A stretch of DNA of 64,000 nucleotides from JBDTVS01 sp040007095 (lineage in GTDB: Bacteria > Acidobacteriota > Vicinamibacteria > Vicinamibacterales > CAVVIG01): positions 37,238-101,237 of the forward strand of contig JBDTVS010000199.1 of assembly GCA_040007095.1 (NCBI GenBank). Reading direction: 5' to 3'. This document shows, piece after piece, positions 43,737 through 52,483 of this stretch; within the stretch, counting starts at the first letter, position 1; each line of letters begins with the position of its first letter. The notes under the pieces are model-generated. The model was not told where the DNA came from and searched no databases. It saw only the letters and a list, made by a program, of their open reading frames with translations. Made by a program: the position numbers and the translations under genes.

Positions 43737-44867
43737 CTAGGCGAGCAGCCGCTCGAGTTCCTCGGGGTGGCCGGCGCGGGCAAGCGCCTCTTTCCGATCG
43801 ACCAGCCCCTGCCTGACGAGATCCCCCAACGACTCTTCGAGCGTGAACGACCCGTTCTTTCGTGTGATGGTGATTTCCTGGTGGAGGTGGTGCACCGCGT
43901 TCTTCCGCACGTGTTGTCTCGCGCCGTACCCGACGATCAGGAGCTCCGCCGCCGGGACAACGCCACCGCCGACCCTGGGCAACAGCGTCTGCACCAGAAT
44001 CGCGGCCAGCGCCATCGACAGCTCCTGGCGAACCGTGTTCTGGCGCTCGAGCGGAAACGAATCGGCGATGCGCGCCACCGTCGATGCCGCGTCGGTCGTG
44101 TGCAGGCTCGAGAACACCAGGTGGCCGGTTTCTCCGGCCGCCAGCGCCATCTGCATCGTCTCCGGATCCCGCATCTCGCCGACGACGATGATGTCGGGCG
44201 CTTGACGGAGCGCGGCACGCAGGGCCGTCGGAAAATCCGGCGCATCGATCCCGATCTCCACGTGTTCGACGACGCCCCGGCGGTGCTGATGCTCGTATTC
44301 GATCGGATCCTCGATGGTGATGATGTGACGCGGCTCGCGGAGGTTGATTTCGTTGACCAGCGCGGCGAGCGTCGTGGTCTTTCCTGATCCCGTCGGGCCG
44401 CCGAGGAGAACCAGCCCGCGGGGGATTTTTGTCAGGGCTTCGACGCTTGGCGGGAGGCCGAGCGTCGCCAGCCGCGGCACGACCGAAGGCAACCGGCGGA
44501 TCGCCGCGGCGGCGCGCCCGCGCTCGCGGTGCAGGTTGATGCGGAACCGGCCGAGGTCGGGCGTGCGGAATGAGGCATCGGCGATTCCTGTGTCGCGATA
44601 CGCCTTCCGGGCGTGGGGCGGGAGCGCTGGGACGAGCGCGTCGGCGATCTCTTCGCCGCCCAGCGGACCCTCCGGAAGCGGCACGATACTGCCCGACACG
44701 CGAAGCAACGGCGGCGCGCCGGCGACGAGCAGCAGATCGCTGGCGGATTGTTCGACGACCCGCTCGAGCCATCCGCGCACTCTGGCGGTGTGGCCGTCGG
44801 CGGCCGGCCGGGACAGGCCGGCGTTGAGCTCGACCACGAGCGCGTCGAGGTCGTCGGGCTCGATCAC
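43737..44867 (-). CDS. pilT: PilT-like twisting-motility ATPase
   Basis: This 376-residue type II/IV secretion ATPase has the N-terminal ASDLLLVAGAPPLLRVSG (PilT-type LHL variant), Walker A GLVLLGGPTGSGKTTTLAALVNE and the Asp box IITIEDPIEYEHQHRRG. VVGEMRDPETMQMALAAGETGHLVFSSLHTTDA holds the Walker B and His boxes, and the AIRNLIRE-like end is GARQHVRKNAVHHL. It would power pilus retraction. No other pilus gene is close, and one paralogue of several is common in this lineage. The start is GTG, two bases downstream of the stop of the DUF2461 remnant, whose deleted part this gene now borders. Confidence 0.9.
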   Translation of the reverse strand: MIEPDDLDALVVELNAGLSRPAADGHTARVRGWLERVVEQSASDLLLVAGAPPLLRVSGSIVPLPEGPLGGEEIADALVPALPPHARKAYRDTGIADASFRTPDLGRFRINLHRERGRAAAAIRRLPSVVPRLATLGLPPSVEALTKIPRGLVLLGGPTGSGKTTTLAALVNEINLREPRHIITIEDPIEYEHQHRRGVVEHVEIGIDAPDFPTALRAALRQAPDIIVVGEMRDPETMQMALAAGETGHLVFSSLHTTDAASTVARIADSFPLERQNTVRQELSMALAAILVQTLLPRVGGGVVPAAELLIVGYGARQHVRKNAVHHLHQEITITRKNGSFTLEESLGDLVRQGLVDRKEALARAGHPEELERLLA

Positions 44868-44868
44868 A

Positions 44869-45043
44869 TCAGTGCCTGGCGAACGCGATGAAGTCCTTGG
44901 CCAGTCGCTCGATCACCGCCATCATCGGCCCGCGCAGGGTCGCGTCGTACTGCTCCTTGCGCCTTGAACCACTCGCGGTCGTGATGACGTTTCACGGCGC
45001 GGAGAAACGCGAGCGCCGGCAGCGTGAATCCCGGGGCCGTCAC
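44869..45043 (-). pseudogene. DUF2461 remnant, frameshifted and truncated
   Basis: Translation from a GTG that overlaps the DinB stop (GTGA) gives GFTLPALAFLRAVKRHHDRE followed by WFKA, the DUF2461 N-terminus. The frame is then lost; shifting it resumes the family with RKEQYDATLRGPMMAVIERL and AKDFIAF, then ARH and stop. A missing GC pair in a GCGCGC run near 44955-44966 explains the shift (GCGCAAGGAG where GCGCGCAAGGAG is expected). About 160 residues of the family are missing beyond this point, where pilT begins. Confidence 0.8.
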
Positions 45044-45588
45044 CCCCGCGCCTGCGCCGCCTGCATTCGTGCTACCCGCTCCTGAAAGTCGCGCGTCAGA
45101 TGGGGCACGATGCCGATCATCCGTTCCATCAGCATCAACTGTCCGCGATGATGCATCTCGTGTTCCTTCGCACCCAGCAGCATCTCGAACCGGCTCTTCA
45201 CCGGCGGCTGCCCGCCCGGCATCATCGTCACGGTCTCGGCAAGGAACGCGTCGCTCATACCTTCGAGGAAGGCGGCAAACGCCTCGCCGTCGGTCTGCAG
45301 CAGCTCGATGATCTCGGCTTTGGAGCGCGACCTGGCCTGCTCGGCCGTCATCGTCGCCATCAGCTCCTGAAAATTGATGCTCTTCATGTCGTCGATCTTG
45401 TTCGTGTGCACGTGCGTGGGGAAGAACGTGCTGAGCGCGACGTGCGCGAGTGTGTCACGAATGCTGCGGACGTCGGGCGACGCCTTGAAATCGTACTGCT
45501 CTTCGGGGATTTCCGACGCAACCTTGATCGTATTGCCGCGGACAGTTCTGAACGCGGCCGCCAGCTCTTTGCCACCGTAGTAGGTCAT
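45040..45588 (-). CDS. DinB family protein
   Basis: This 182-residue four-helix DinB/YfiT-type protein has an N-terminal helix with LAAAFRTVRGNTIKVASEIP, then RSIRDTLAHVALSTFF with the first metal His. The C-terminal GAKEHEMHHRGQLMLMERMIG holds the second and third His. The three His positions fit the metal site of the family, which contains thiol-dependent transferases and many uncharacterised members. The ATG at 45588 has GGAGAT upstream. The stop overlaps the start of the DUF2461 remnant, so the two were once translationally coupled. Confidence 0.9.
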   Translation of the reverse strand: MTYYGGKELAAAFRTVRGNTIKVASEIPEEQYDFKASPDVRSIRDTLAHVALSTFFPTHVHTNKIDDMKSINFQELMATMTAEQARSRSKAEIIELLQTDGEAFAAFLEGMSDAFLAETVTMMPGGQPPVKSRFEMLLGAKEHEMHHRGQLMLMERMIGIVPHLTRDFQERVARMQAAQARG

Positions 45589-45670
45589 CGATATCTCCGG
45601 CCAGGGGAGCACCCCGAGCACGGGGGTGCGAACAATGCTATGGACCAGCCACTATTATTCATCCGTTCCA

Positions 45671-45692
45671 CTGGTGTCGTGTCTCAGAAGTT
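45671..45692. repeat. Second copy of the GTGTCTCAGAAGTT repeat
   Basis: This 22-bp sequence is identical to 28872-28893 (GGTGTCGTGTCTCAGAAGTT plus the two preceding bases). Here it is followed by GGTTGTAAAGTGACAC instead of the long second arm. It lies 33 bp before the start of the hypothetical gene at 45725. Confidence 0.65.
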
Positions 45693-45724
45693 GGTTGTAA
45701 AGTGACACATGGAAGGATGGTGAC

Positions 45725-46168
45725 ATGGCGAGCGACCTTCGACACGCGACCTACGACGATGTCAATTTGATGATCAAGCTGTACGAGCTGCGCCGGGAAG
45801 ATCGGATGCGCCAGGCACGCACGTGGTTCGCCACCTCGTTCAAGGTGAAGACCGTCGAGGAGTTTCACGCCCTGTGTCCACCGGGAAGCGACGCGAACGC
45901 TTCGTTCCGCATGCTGGTGACCTACTGGGACATGGTGGCCTCCTTCGTCACGAGCGGCGTGCTGAACCCGGAGTTGTTCTATCAGAGCGGCGGCGAGATG
46001 CTGTTCGTGTGGGTGCGGCTGCGCGGTCTGGTACCGGCCCTCCGCGAGTCCTTCGGCAACCCCCTGGTGTATCGGAATCTCGAACAGGCCGCCAACGGCT
46101 TCATCGCCTGGTGGAATGCGCAGTCGCCCGGCGCCTACGATGCATTCAGCAAGAGGATCGGCGGGTAG
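45725..46168 (+). CDS. Hypothetical helical protein
   Basis: This 147-residue soluble, mostly helical protein includes DDVNLMIKLYELRREDRMRQARTWFATSFKV, MLVTYWDMVASFVTSGVLNPELFYQSGGEMLFVWVRLRGLVPALRE and NGFIAWWNAQSPGAYDAFSKR. It loosely recalls DUF4760-type proteins, but I do not assign a family. A GGAAGG site precedes the ATG. Its last 23 bp overlap the end of the convergent methyltransferase gene. Confidence 0.7.
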   Translation: MASDLRHATYDDVNLMIKLYELRREDRMRQARTWFATSFKVKTVEEFHALCPPGSDANASFRMLVTYWDMVASFVTSGVLNPELFYQSGGEMLFVWVRLRGLVPALRESFGNPLVYRNLEQAANGFIAWWNAQSPGAYDAFSKRIGG

Positions 46169-49100
46169 TCAGCGCGCGAAGCGCCGCCTCCCGGGTCGTC
46201 CGCGGCACGAGTGGAAACGTGCTGAGGACGTGCTCGAACTCGGACGCGCTCAGCTGGTACAGGGTGGCCACCAGCGCTTGAAGGCGGGCAAAGGCGTTTG
46301 CGTCGTGGCCTCGGCCGAGGAGGCGGGCCAGCGCCGCTACCTCACGAACAGCCCGCGGAAAGTCGTCGCGGGTTGGTACCGGCAGTCGCTCGACAACTGC
46401 CGTCGTCACATGCGTCGTGACGCGGAGTCGCACGAAATAGTTCAAGACAAAGCTGTTGAAAAGCCCGCACAGGTATTCCTGCTCCAGCCGCGACAGAGGC
46501 GTGCGCAGGCAGAACACCGTGTGCGTCGAAACGCAGCCCGCGGGAAGAAGCGCCGCAATGAGCGTGAGGCGATTGGTGGCGCTGGCGACGTCACGGTAGG
46601 CAAGGCGCCGGTGGCCATAGCGGCCGGACTCGAGAAGGCGCCTGGCCTTGTCGGGAGAGAGACTGAAGCGAACAGCGTGCAGATCGGCCCGAAAGGGTTC
46701 GATCTGCTTGCCTTCTACGACCGGCAGTCCGCGGCCCGGCGGTCCAAAGTGCTCGCGGTCGTCGGTAACGTTCAGCTCCCGGCCGAAGCGAGCGTTCCAG
46801 CCTTCCGGACTTCCAAGCGGCGGAAACAGCGACGCCGCCCGCTCGAGAATCGCGACGTCCATGGCGCCACGAAAGTCCGGAATCGCGAGGCCGTCGCCCG
46901 ACAAGCGCTGCAGCAACTCGGGCGTAGCGCGGACGGTGAACCACGCCGATGCGTGCGGCGGCTCTTCTGCGATCGCCTCGAGCGGCGCCGGGTCGTGTTC
47001 GCCAAACCGGCACGCGATCGACCGGGTCGCGGCTCCTCGTGCGCCGGTGAGCAGCAGGAATCGTACGCTGCGATGAATGGGAAACATGCCGCGCCGATTG
47101 TCGAAGCCGACAAGTGCATCGACGTCGCACTCTGCGAACAGGTGCCGGCGCAACGCCGCGCTTCCCTGATCGGTCGCGAGGCCGGATGGCAATACCATCC
47201 CGATTCGACCGCCGGATTTCGCCAGCGCGATCGAGCGCTCGAGAAACAACTGATAACGGTTGGCGTGGCCGGCCGATTGTGCGAGGTACACACCAGAGTC
47301 GCGGGAAAAGCGGACCACAGCCGCCGCGGCCGCACGTGCGGGCGTGCGACTCGCGCGCGAACCGGCGTCGGCCCGGACCATGTCCCACGGCGGATTGCCA
47401 ATCACGGCGTCGAAGCCGGCGGCAGGAAGACGGCGGCCATCTCCGCTGAAGAAGACCTCTGGAAATTCGAGCTCCCAGTGAAAGAGACGGTGCGAGCGGG
47501 CAATGGCGGCGGCCGCCTCCACATACTGCCGCGATGCCCGGTCCGGCAGCGCGCCGGCGCCCGCAAGAATCGCATCCGATAGCGCGCCGAATGCCGACGC
47601 CGGCACCATGGCGCCGTCCCGACCGAACCAGGGTGCGCACCAGACGTCGGCGACCCGCTTCCATTGCGACAGCGACGTGTCGCGGGCATTGAGCCCGGCG
47701 AGCGCGCGCTCCTTCGTCCGCACCTGCTCAATCGTGTCGCCGGGGAGCTCGGCCAGGCTGAAGCGGACGGGCAGCGCCGCCCTGAGCGCGTGGACGACCC
47801 CGGTGTCGTCGAACAACGGCAGAAGTTCCTCGTGGCTGACGCGACGCCTCGATTGGAGAAGCGGGGCGCGTCGCATCTGCGAAAGCCAGGTCCCGAGCAG
47901 GCTGTCGCCGGTTTGAAGATGATGATCGAGAAACGTCAGCGGCCGGTCGGCGGCAAGCGTCGCCAGCCAGAGTGACAGTCGCGCCAGCTGCACCGCCATC
48001 GGGTTGACGTCTACGCCGTACAGGCATCGCTCGGCAATCGTCCGCCTGGCCGCGACGCGCTCACGCTCGCCGAAGTCGCCGGGCCCGCAGGCGCCGTCCC
48101 TGAGCAACGCGGTCTCGTATGCATCGGCAAGATAGCGGCAGGCGGCGACCAGGAACGCGCCGCTGCCCATCGAGGGGTCGACCACCCGGAGCCTCAGGAT
48201 GTCGTCGGGCGCGGCCGCGTGCACCAGTGGACCGAGCGTGCGGCGAACGAGATAGTCTGCAAGCGGTTGAGGTGTGTAGAACGATCCGGTCGCCTTGCGG
48301 GCGTCCCCACTCCGAACCAGTGAGACCGCAGCGTCGCGCGCCCGCTGCGCGCCGCGCCGGCGCCACGCCCGGGTGGAATTTCCCACCACCTCAGGGCCCG
48401 GCAGATGGGACCGCGCAGACGGGGACGGCATGCGATCGATCTGCGGCTCGTAGTCGAGCAGCGTTTCGTAGACCGCCCCGAGCTGCTCGACGCCGAGATC
48501 GCGGTATGCGATGCGCTCGCGGCCAGCACCGCCAGGCGCCTGCCGGGTCGACAGCGCCAGCACGGCCCGCCGCGCCGCTTCGTCGTCCAGGTCCCGACGA
48601 TCGGCCAACGGGGTGCGGGAAGGCGCGAACAGACGTCCGTTGAATGGCGTGACCCGGAGATCGCCCGCCCGGCACCCGCTGTGCGCCAGACGCGAGATCG
48701 CCTGCAAGGTATCCCACAACCCCGACGCCGCGCGAGGCTGCTCGGCCAGCTCACGCAGCGAGTCGATGCTGTAGCCGTCGCGGTAGGCGGCATGCCACAT
48801 CGGTACGAGACCGCGCGCTTCGGCGAAGAGCAGAAAGAGCATCCGGTAGACAACCGTCAACGACTGCTCGAACGAATCGGCCAGTGACGCCGAAGCGGCC
48901 GACTTCGCCGCGGGATGCAGGAGCGCGCCGAGTACGTGTATCGAGGCGGCGAGGACGCCATCTCGCAGCGATCGCGACACGCTGGACGCATGCCGATCCG
49001 ATCGCTCGACGAGCGAACGAATTCGGGATCGATCGTCGTTCGAACCGGCCTGGAAGGCGGTCGCGTGCAACAGCGCCCACAAGGCGGCGAACGTACGTTC

Positions 49101-49571
49101 CTCGTCGAGTGCCTGATCGATCTCGAACTCCACGAAGCGGCGGGTGTAGAGCCGTTCGACTTCGACAACCCGGAGACGGGTGCCGTTGAAAAGGATCGAC
49201 CAGGCGGCCGATCGACGAATCGCTTCGGTCACGGCGGTGCGCCAGAACGGATCGAGCCGCTCGTCCCAGGCAGCGACGAGAAGCACCAGCGGCTCGCGAT
49301 CGGCCCGAATCGTCGCGACCACACACCGCTGGGCTCGTTCGACGTGCGCCGGCGCATCGAAGCCCAGCGCGTCTACGAGGGGCACTGCCGCGGCCTCGAA
49401 CACCGCCTGAACCGTCGATGCAGGCCCCAGCCAATCGCAGCCGCGGCGCCAAGCACGGAGCCTGGCGCGCGCCGGATCGACCGCTGCACCAGCCGACTCC
49501 GACGCCGGGTTGGACAACTCGGTTTCGAGGAAATACTCGGACACGAGACGGCCGGTGAATCCCGGGAGCAT
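46146..49571 (-). CDS. Large N6-adenine DNA methyltransferase (Eco57I/DrmMI-like)
   Basis: This 1141-residue protein has an N-terminal region of about 400 residues (WSILFNGTRLRVVEVERLYTRRFVEFEID; FLLFAEARGLVPMW). The methyltransferase core follows: TGSFYTPQPLADYLVRRTLGPLV, SAM motif I VVDPSMGSGAFLVAA near residue 465, VDVNPMAVQLARLSLWLATL, and the catalytic NPPW in AGFDAVIGNPPWDMV near 725. The C-terminal part (GLPVVEGKQIEPF, LIAALLPAGCVSTHTVFCL, LFNSFVLNYFVRLRVTTHVT) looks like a target-recognition domain. I see no nuclease motif. It starts 8 nt after the helicase stop, so the two form an operon resembling the helicase-methylase half of DISARM. Confidence 0.88.
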   Translation of the reverse strand: MLPGFTGRLVSEYFLETELSNPASESAGAAVDPARARLRAWRRGCDWLGPASTVQAVFEAAAVPLVDALGFDAPAHVERAQRCVVATIRADREPLVLLVAAWDERLDPFWRTAVTEAIRRSAAWSILFNGTRLRVVEVERLYTRRFVEFEIDQALDEERTFAALWALLHATAFQAGSNDDRSRIRSLVERSDRHASSVSRSLRDGVLAASIHVLGALLHPAAKSAASASLADSFEQSLTVVYRMLFLLFAEARGLVPMWHAAYRDGYSIDSLRELAEQPRAASGLWDTLQAISRLAHSGCRAGDLRVTPFNGRLFAPSRTPLADRRDLDDEAARRAVLALSTRQAPGGAGRERIAYRDLGVEQLGAVYETLLDYEPQIDRMPSPSARSHLPGPEVVGNSTRAWRRRGAQRARDAAVSLVRSGDARKATGSFYTPQPLADYLVRRTLGPLVHAAAPDDILRLRVVDPSMGSGAFLVAACRYLADAYETALLRDGACGPGDFGERERVAARRTIAERCLYGVDVNPMAVQLARLSLWLATLAADRPLTFLDHHLQTGDSLLGTWLSQMRRAPLLQSRRRVSHEELLPLFDDTGVVHALRAALPVRFSLAELPGDTIEQVRTKERALAGLNARDTSLSQWKRVADVWCAPWFGRDGAMVPASAFGALSDAILAGAGALPDRASRQYVEAAAAIARSHRLFHWELEFPEVFFSGDGRRLPAAGFDAVIGNPPWDMVRADAGSRASRTPARAAAAAVVRFSRDSGVYLAQSAGHANRYQLFLERSIALAKSGGRIGMVLPSGLATDQGSAALRRHLFAECDVDALVGFDNRRGMFPIHRSVRFLLLTGARGAATRSIACRFGEHDPAPLEAIAEEPPHASAWFTVRATPELLQRLSGDGLAIPDFRGAMDVAILERAASLFPPLGSPEGWNARFGRELNVTDDREHFGPPGRGLPVVEGKQIEPFRADLHAVRFSLSPDKARRLLESGRYGHRRLAYRDVASATNRLTLIAALLPAGCVSTHTVFCLRTPLSRLEQEYLCGLFNSFVLNYFVRLRVTTHVTTAVVERLPVPTRDDFPRAVREVAALARLLGRGHDANAFARLQALVATLYQLSASEFEHVLSTFPLVPRTTREAALRALTTRRSSC

Positions 49572-49579
49572 CTTAGTAC

Positions 49580-52021
49580 TCAGGGTACCAACACTAGGAG
49601 CAGCCGCGCGGGGCGTAGGGATACAGTCCCGCTTCGTTCGAGAGCTCGGAGTCGATCGGCACTGTCTTCGGCGAATTCTCCGGCTGCGCGACTGTCGGTG
49701 AAGGCGGCCCGCTCGGCGCGACGATCGAACAGCCCCGCCTGAACGGCGACTCGTGCCGGACCGAATACTGTCTGCGCGAACCGCTTTTCACGAGCCACCC
49801 GTCGCGCCAGAAGGTCGTGCATCAGGTCGGCCGCGAGGTCGCGATTTCTCCGGCTCGCGTCTTCCGCGCGCGTCTGCAGTTCGTCGCCGAGGCCTCGCCA
49901 CAGCGCGTTCAGTTGATCTGAATCAACGCGTGCGCGATGGGTCAGCACAATCGTGACGGCCACGAGGGTCGCATCGATCAGGCGGCCGTTGTCGTCTTCC
50001 GAGTCGATTCGCAGGATGGCGAGCACTCGACCGCCCAGCCGCGCACGCGATCCTCCGAGACGGGTCCGTGCCGCCCAGGGCCCGGTGGCCACCAGCGACG
50101 CGAAGGCGCGAGCGCCCGCCTCGTCGGACATTGCCCGGGCGGACCCAAGACGATCGACCTCGGCAGCAGCCTCGTCGTGAAGCTCGACTTGCTGCCGCGC
50201 CGGGCTCGGCGGCAGGACCGCACCATCGACGCCGGCGGCACGCGCGCTGATTTCGTGGCCATCCGGGTCGATGATGGATCGGGCGACCTCCCGCTCATCG
50301 CCTTCAACCGGGTTGGCGGCCGCGATGTCCTGCTGCGCACGCCCGATTCGCGCTTTCAAGCGATCCAGCACTCGAGATTCACCTGTATCTCTCGCGATGA
50401 GATGGATGGCGTGTACCCTGCGCCGCTGGCCGATGCGATCGACGCGGCCGATTCGTTGCTCGAGACGCGTCGGACTCCACGGCAGTTCGAGATTGACCAC
50501 GCATCGGCAGCGGTGGTGCAAGTTCAACCCTTCACCCGCCGCGTCGGTCGCCAGCAGGATTCGGCACCGACCGTTGGAGAAATCGTCGAGGGCGGCCCGC
50601 CGTTCATCGCGCGTCAGGCCGCCGTGCAGCATCAGCACCGGCTGTCGAAGCGCCGAGCGGAGATGCAACAGGGTGTCGCGGAACTCGGTGAAGATGACGA
50701 CCGGCTCCGCGATACGTCTGAGCAGACGCCGCAGCACCAGCAGCTTGGTCTCGCCGGCGCTGGCTCGCTGCGCCGCATCACCAAGCGCCCTCAACAGCCG
50801 TCGTTCACGGCCTGAATCGGCGAGTCCCAGGAACGCGAGACAGTCCGGCGACTCGTCCGCGGCGTCGAACTCGCCTCCGTGGTCGGTGAGAGGCAGCGCG
50901 ATCTGGCGAAGGTCTCCAGCCGCCTCGGGTCCGAGCGTGTCGAGGCGGCGACGCACCGTCAGTTCGAGAGACCGGGCGCTTGAAAATGCGCGTTTGTGCA
51001 GGACCGACAGCGCCAACCACGCGTCGGACCAGCCGTGTTCGGACCTGACCGCGCGCGTGAAATCGGCGAGCAGCGCGTGCATCCGCGATTCGGCGGCGCT
51101 GGGCCGCACCTGCAGCCGGCGAACGCGCCGGCCCGCCCCGAGGCTGACCGCCGCTCTCGTTCGCCTGAACACCAACAGCGTGTCGTCGAGCGCGCCGATG
51201 CCACACAGTGCCGCAAACGCACGTGGATCGCCGTTGTGGGGCGTCGCCGTCAGCAGCAGGACGTACGCCGCGCGGCCGGCGAGCGCTGAGGCGGAGACCA
51301 ACCGATCGCTGTCAGGCCCGGCCCCGTGCGCTTCATCAAGAACCACCACGTCCCACCAGCACGCGCGTACCGATTGCAGGACCTCGGGCCGCTTCACGTA
51401 GTCGATCGAGGCAATGGCGATCGGCGTCGCGACCCAAGGGTTCAGCCCGACGGGAACCGCCAGGCATCGGCGCCGGATCTCGCGGAAATCGACCACGTCG
51501 GCGGCGATCGCAAAGCGGTCCGCAAGCTCGAGGCGCCATTGATCGCGCAGCCCGGACGGCGTCAGGATAAGGATTCGGTCCGCCTGTCCGCGCGCCTGCA
51601 GCTCCTTGATGATCAGGCCCGCCTGTATCGTCTTGCCCATCCCCACATCGTCGGCCAGCAGCACGCGCGAGCCGAGGCCGCGCACGACCGCCAATGCGGG
51701 TTCGAGTTGATGGGGCAGCAGCTGGATCCGCGCCAGTCGCGCAGTGCGCAGGCCGCCCGGTGGCGTGCACTCGGCGAGCAGTTCGCGGCAGGCGTGCCGC
51801 CAGCGGCGCGGGCGAACGAAGCGCGGTGCTCGCGCACGATGGAGCGGCGCGATGACTTCGATCGGCGCGAGAAACTGCCGGTGCGTCCCAGCGTTGCCGG
51901 GGCCCACTCCCGCCACCGTCAGCAACTGGCAGCGCTCGTACGCGCGGACGTCGAGCACGTGCCAACGGTGACGGCGGATTTCGAGAAGGTCTCCGGCGTG
52001 TATGGATTGCGGAATCTGCAT
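49580..52021 (-). CDS. SNF2-family helicase (DrmD-like)
   Basis: 813 residues. The N-terminal domain (AGDLLEIRRHRWHVLDVRAYERCQLLTVAG) resembles that of DrmD-type helicases. The motor has Walker A VLLADDVGMGKTIQAGLIIKEL near residue 125, DEAH in WDVVVLDEAHGAGPDS near 230, LLLTATPHNGD (motif III), VVIFTEFRDTLLHLRSAL and motif V/VI ATDAAGEGLNLHHRCRCVVN followed by LELPWSPTRLEQRIGRVDRIGQ. It probably translocates on double-stranded DNA. ATG 52021 was preferred to a TTG at 52087. The methyltransferase follows within 8 nt. No DrmA, DrmB, DrmC or nuclease gene is nearby. Confidence 0.88.
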   Translation of the reverse strand: MQIPQSIHAGDLLEIRRHRWHVLDVRAYERCQLLTVAGVGPGNAGTHRQFLAPIEVIAPLHRARAPRFVRPRRWRHACRELLAECTPPGGLRTARLARIQLLPHQLEPALAVVRGLGSRVLLADDVGMGKTIQAGLIIKELQARGQADRILILTPSGLRDQWRLELADRFAIAADVVDFREIRRRCLAVPVGLNPWVATPIAIASIDYVKRPEVLQSVRACWWDVVVLDEAHGAGPDSDRLVSASALAGRAAYVLLLTATPHNGDPRAFAALCGIGALDDTLLVFRRTRAAVSLGAGRRVRRLQVRPSAAESRMHALLADFTRAVRSEHGWSDAWLALSVLHKRAFSSARSLELTVRRRLDTLGPEAAGDLRQIALPLTDHGGEFDAADESPDCLAFLGLADSGRERRLLRALGDAAQRASAGETKLLVLRRLLRRIAEPVVIFTEFRDTLLHLRSALRQPVLMLHGGLTRDERRAALDDFSNGRCRILLATDAAGEGLNLHHRCRCVVNLELPWSPTRLEQRIGRVDRIGQRRRVHAIHLIARDTGESRVLDRLKARIGRAQQDIAAANPVEGDEREVARSIIDPDGHEISARAAGVDGAVLPPSPARQQVELHDEAAAEVDRLGSARAMSDEAGARAFASLVATGPWAARTRLGGSRARLGGRVLAILRIDSEDDNGRLIDATLVAVTIVLTHRARVDSDQLNALWRGLGDELQTRAEDASRRNRDLAADLMHDLLARRVAREKRFAQTVFGPARVAVQAGLFDRRAERAAFTDSRAAGEFAEDSADRLRALERSGTVSLRPARLLLVLVP

Positions 52022-52224
52022 ACCTGTCTTTCGTGCGATTGTCGAAAAATGCCGACCGAGCCGCGCGATCTCCGGAAACCCCTGCAATTCCCGCGCGCGA
52101 GCTATCGATCGGGAGGTTCGAAGGCAACGGCGATGCCAAAGATTCCTTCACGCTTTCTGAGTCGTGATCTGGCGGTGGCGGGTCGCTTGAATTGCAGTGA
52201 TGTGGGGCCCCGATGGGTTCGTGG

Positions 52225-52250
52225 GTGACGCGTCGCAGTGACGCGTCGCA
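52225..52250. repeat. Tandem 13-bp direct repeat upstream of metallothionein gene
   Basis: GTGACGCGTCGCA occurs twice in a row; each copy contains the palindrome GACGCGTC. It ends 54 bp before the metallothionein ATG, a plausible site for an operator. No regulator gene is adjacent, so this is speculative. Confidence 0.45.
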
Positions 52251-52304
52251 GCTGTTGTGATCCTGACTTCGGAGGCGTAGAGTGACCGCGGAGGTGGCTC
52301 GCTC

Positions 52305-52454
52305 ATGGCTGACATCAACAAGTGCGCGCACGCCAGTTGCGAATGCACTGTGCCGAAGAACGGTCCTCATGGGAAGTACTGCAGCGAGCACTGCAAGGAA
52401 GCGGGCCAGCAGATCGAGCTTCGTTGCGGCTGCCAGCATCCGGCGTGTCGGTAG
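52305..52454 (+). CDS. Prokaryotic metallothionein-like protein
   Basis: This 49-residue protein has eight Cys (residues 7, 12, 14, 26, 30, 41, 43, 48) and four His. The pattern KCAHASCECTVPKNG, GKYCSEHCKEAG, ELRCGCQHPACR matches the SmtA/BmtA fold: an N-terminal Cys pair, a zinc-finger-like CSEHC and a C-terminal CGCxHPxC. It should bind Zn2+ or Cd2+ in the cytoplasm. GGAGGT lies nine bases upstream. The gene stands alone, divergent from the helicase and convergent with the M14 peptidase gene. Confidence 0.85.
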   Translation: MADINKCAHASCECTVPKNGPHGKYCSEHCKEAGQQIELRCGCQHPACR

Positions 52455-52483
52455 ACGGTAGCGGGCTCGATACGCGAACGGTA

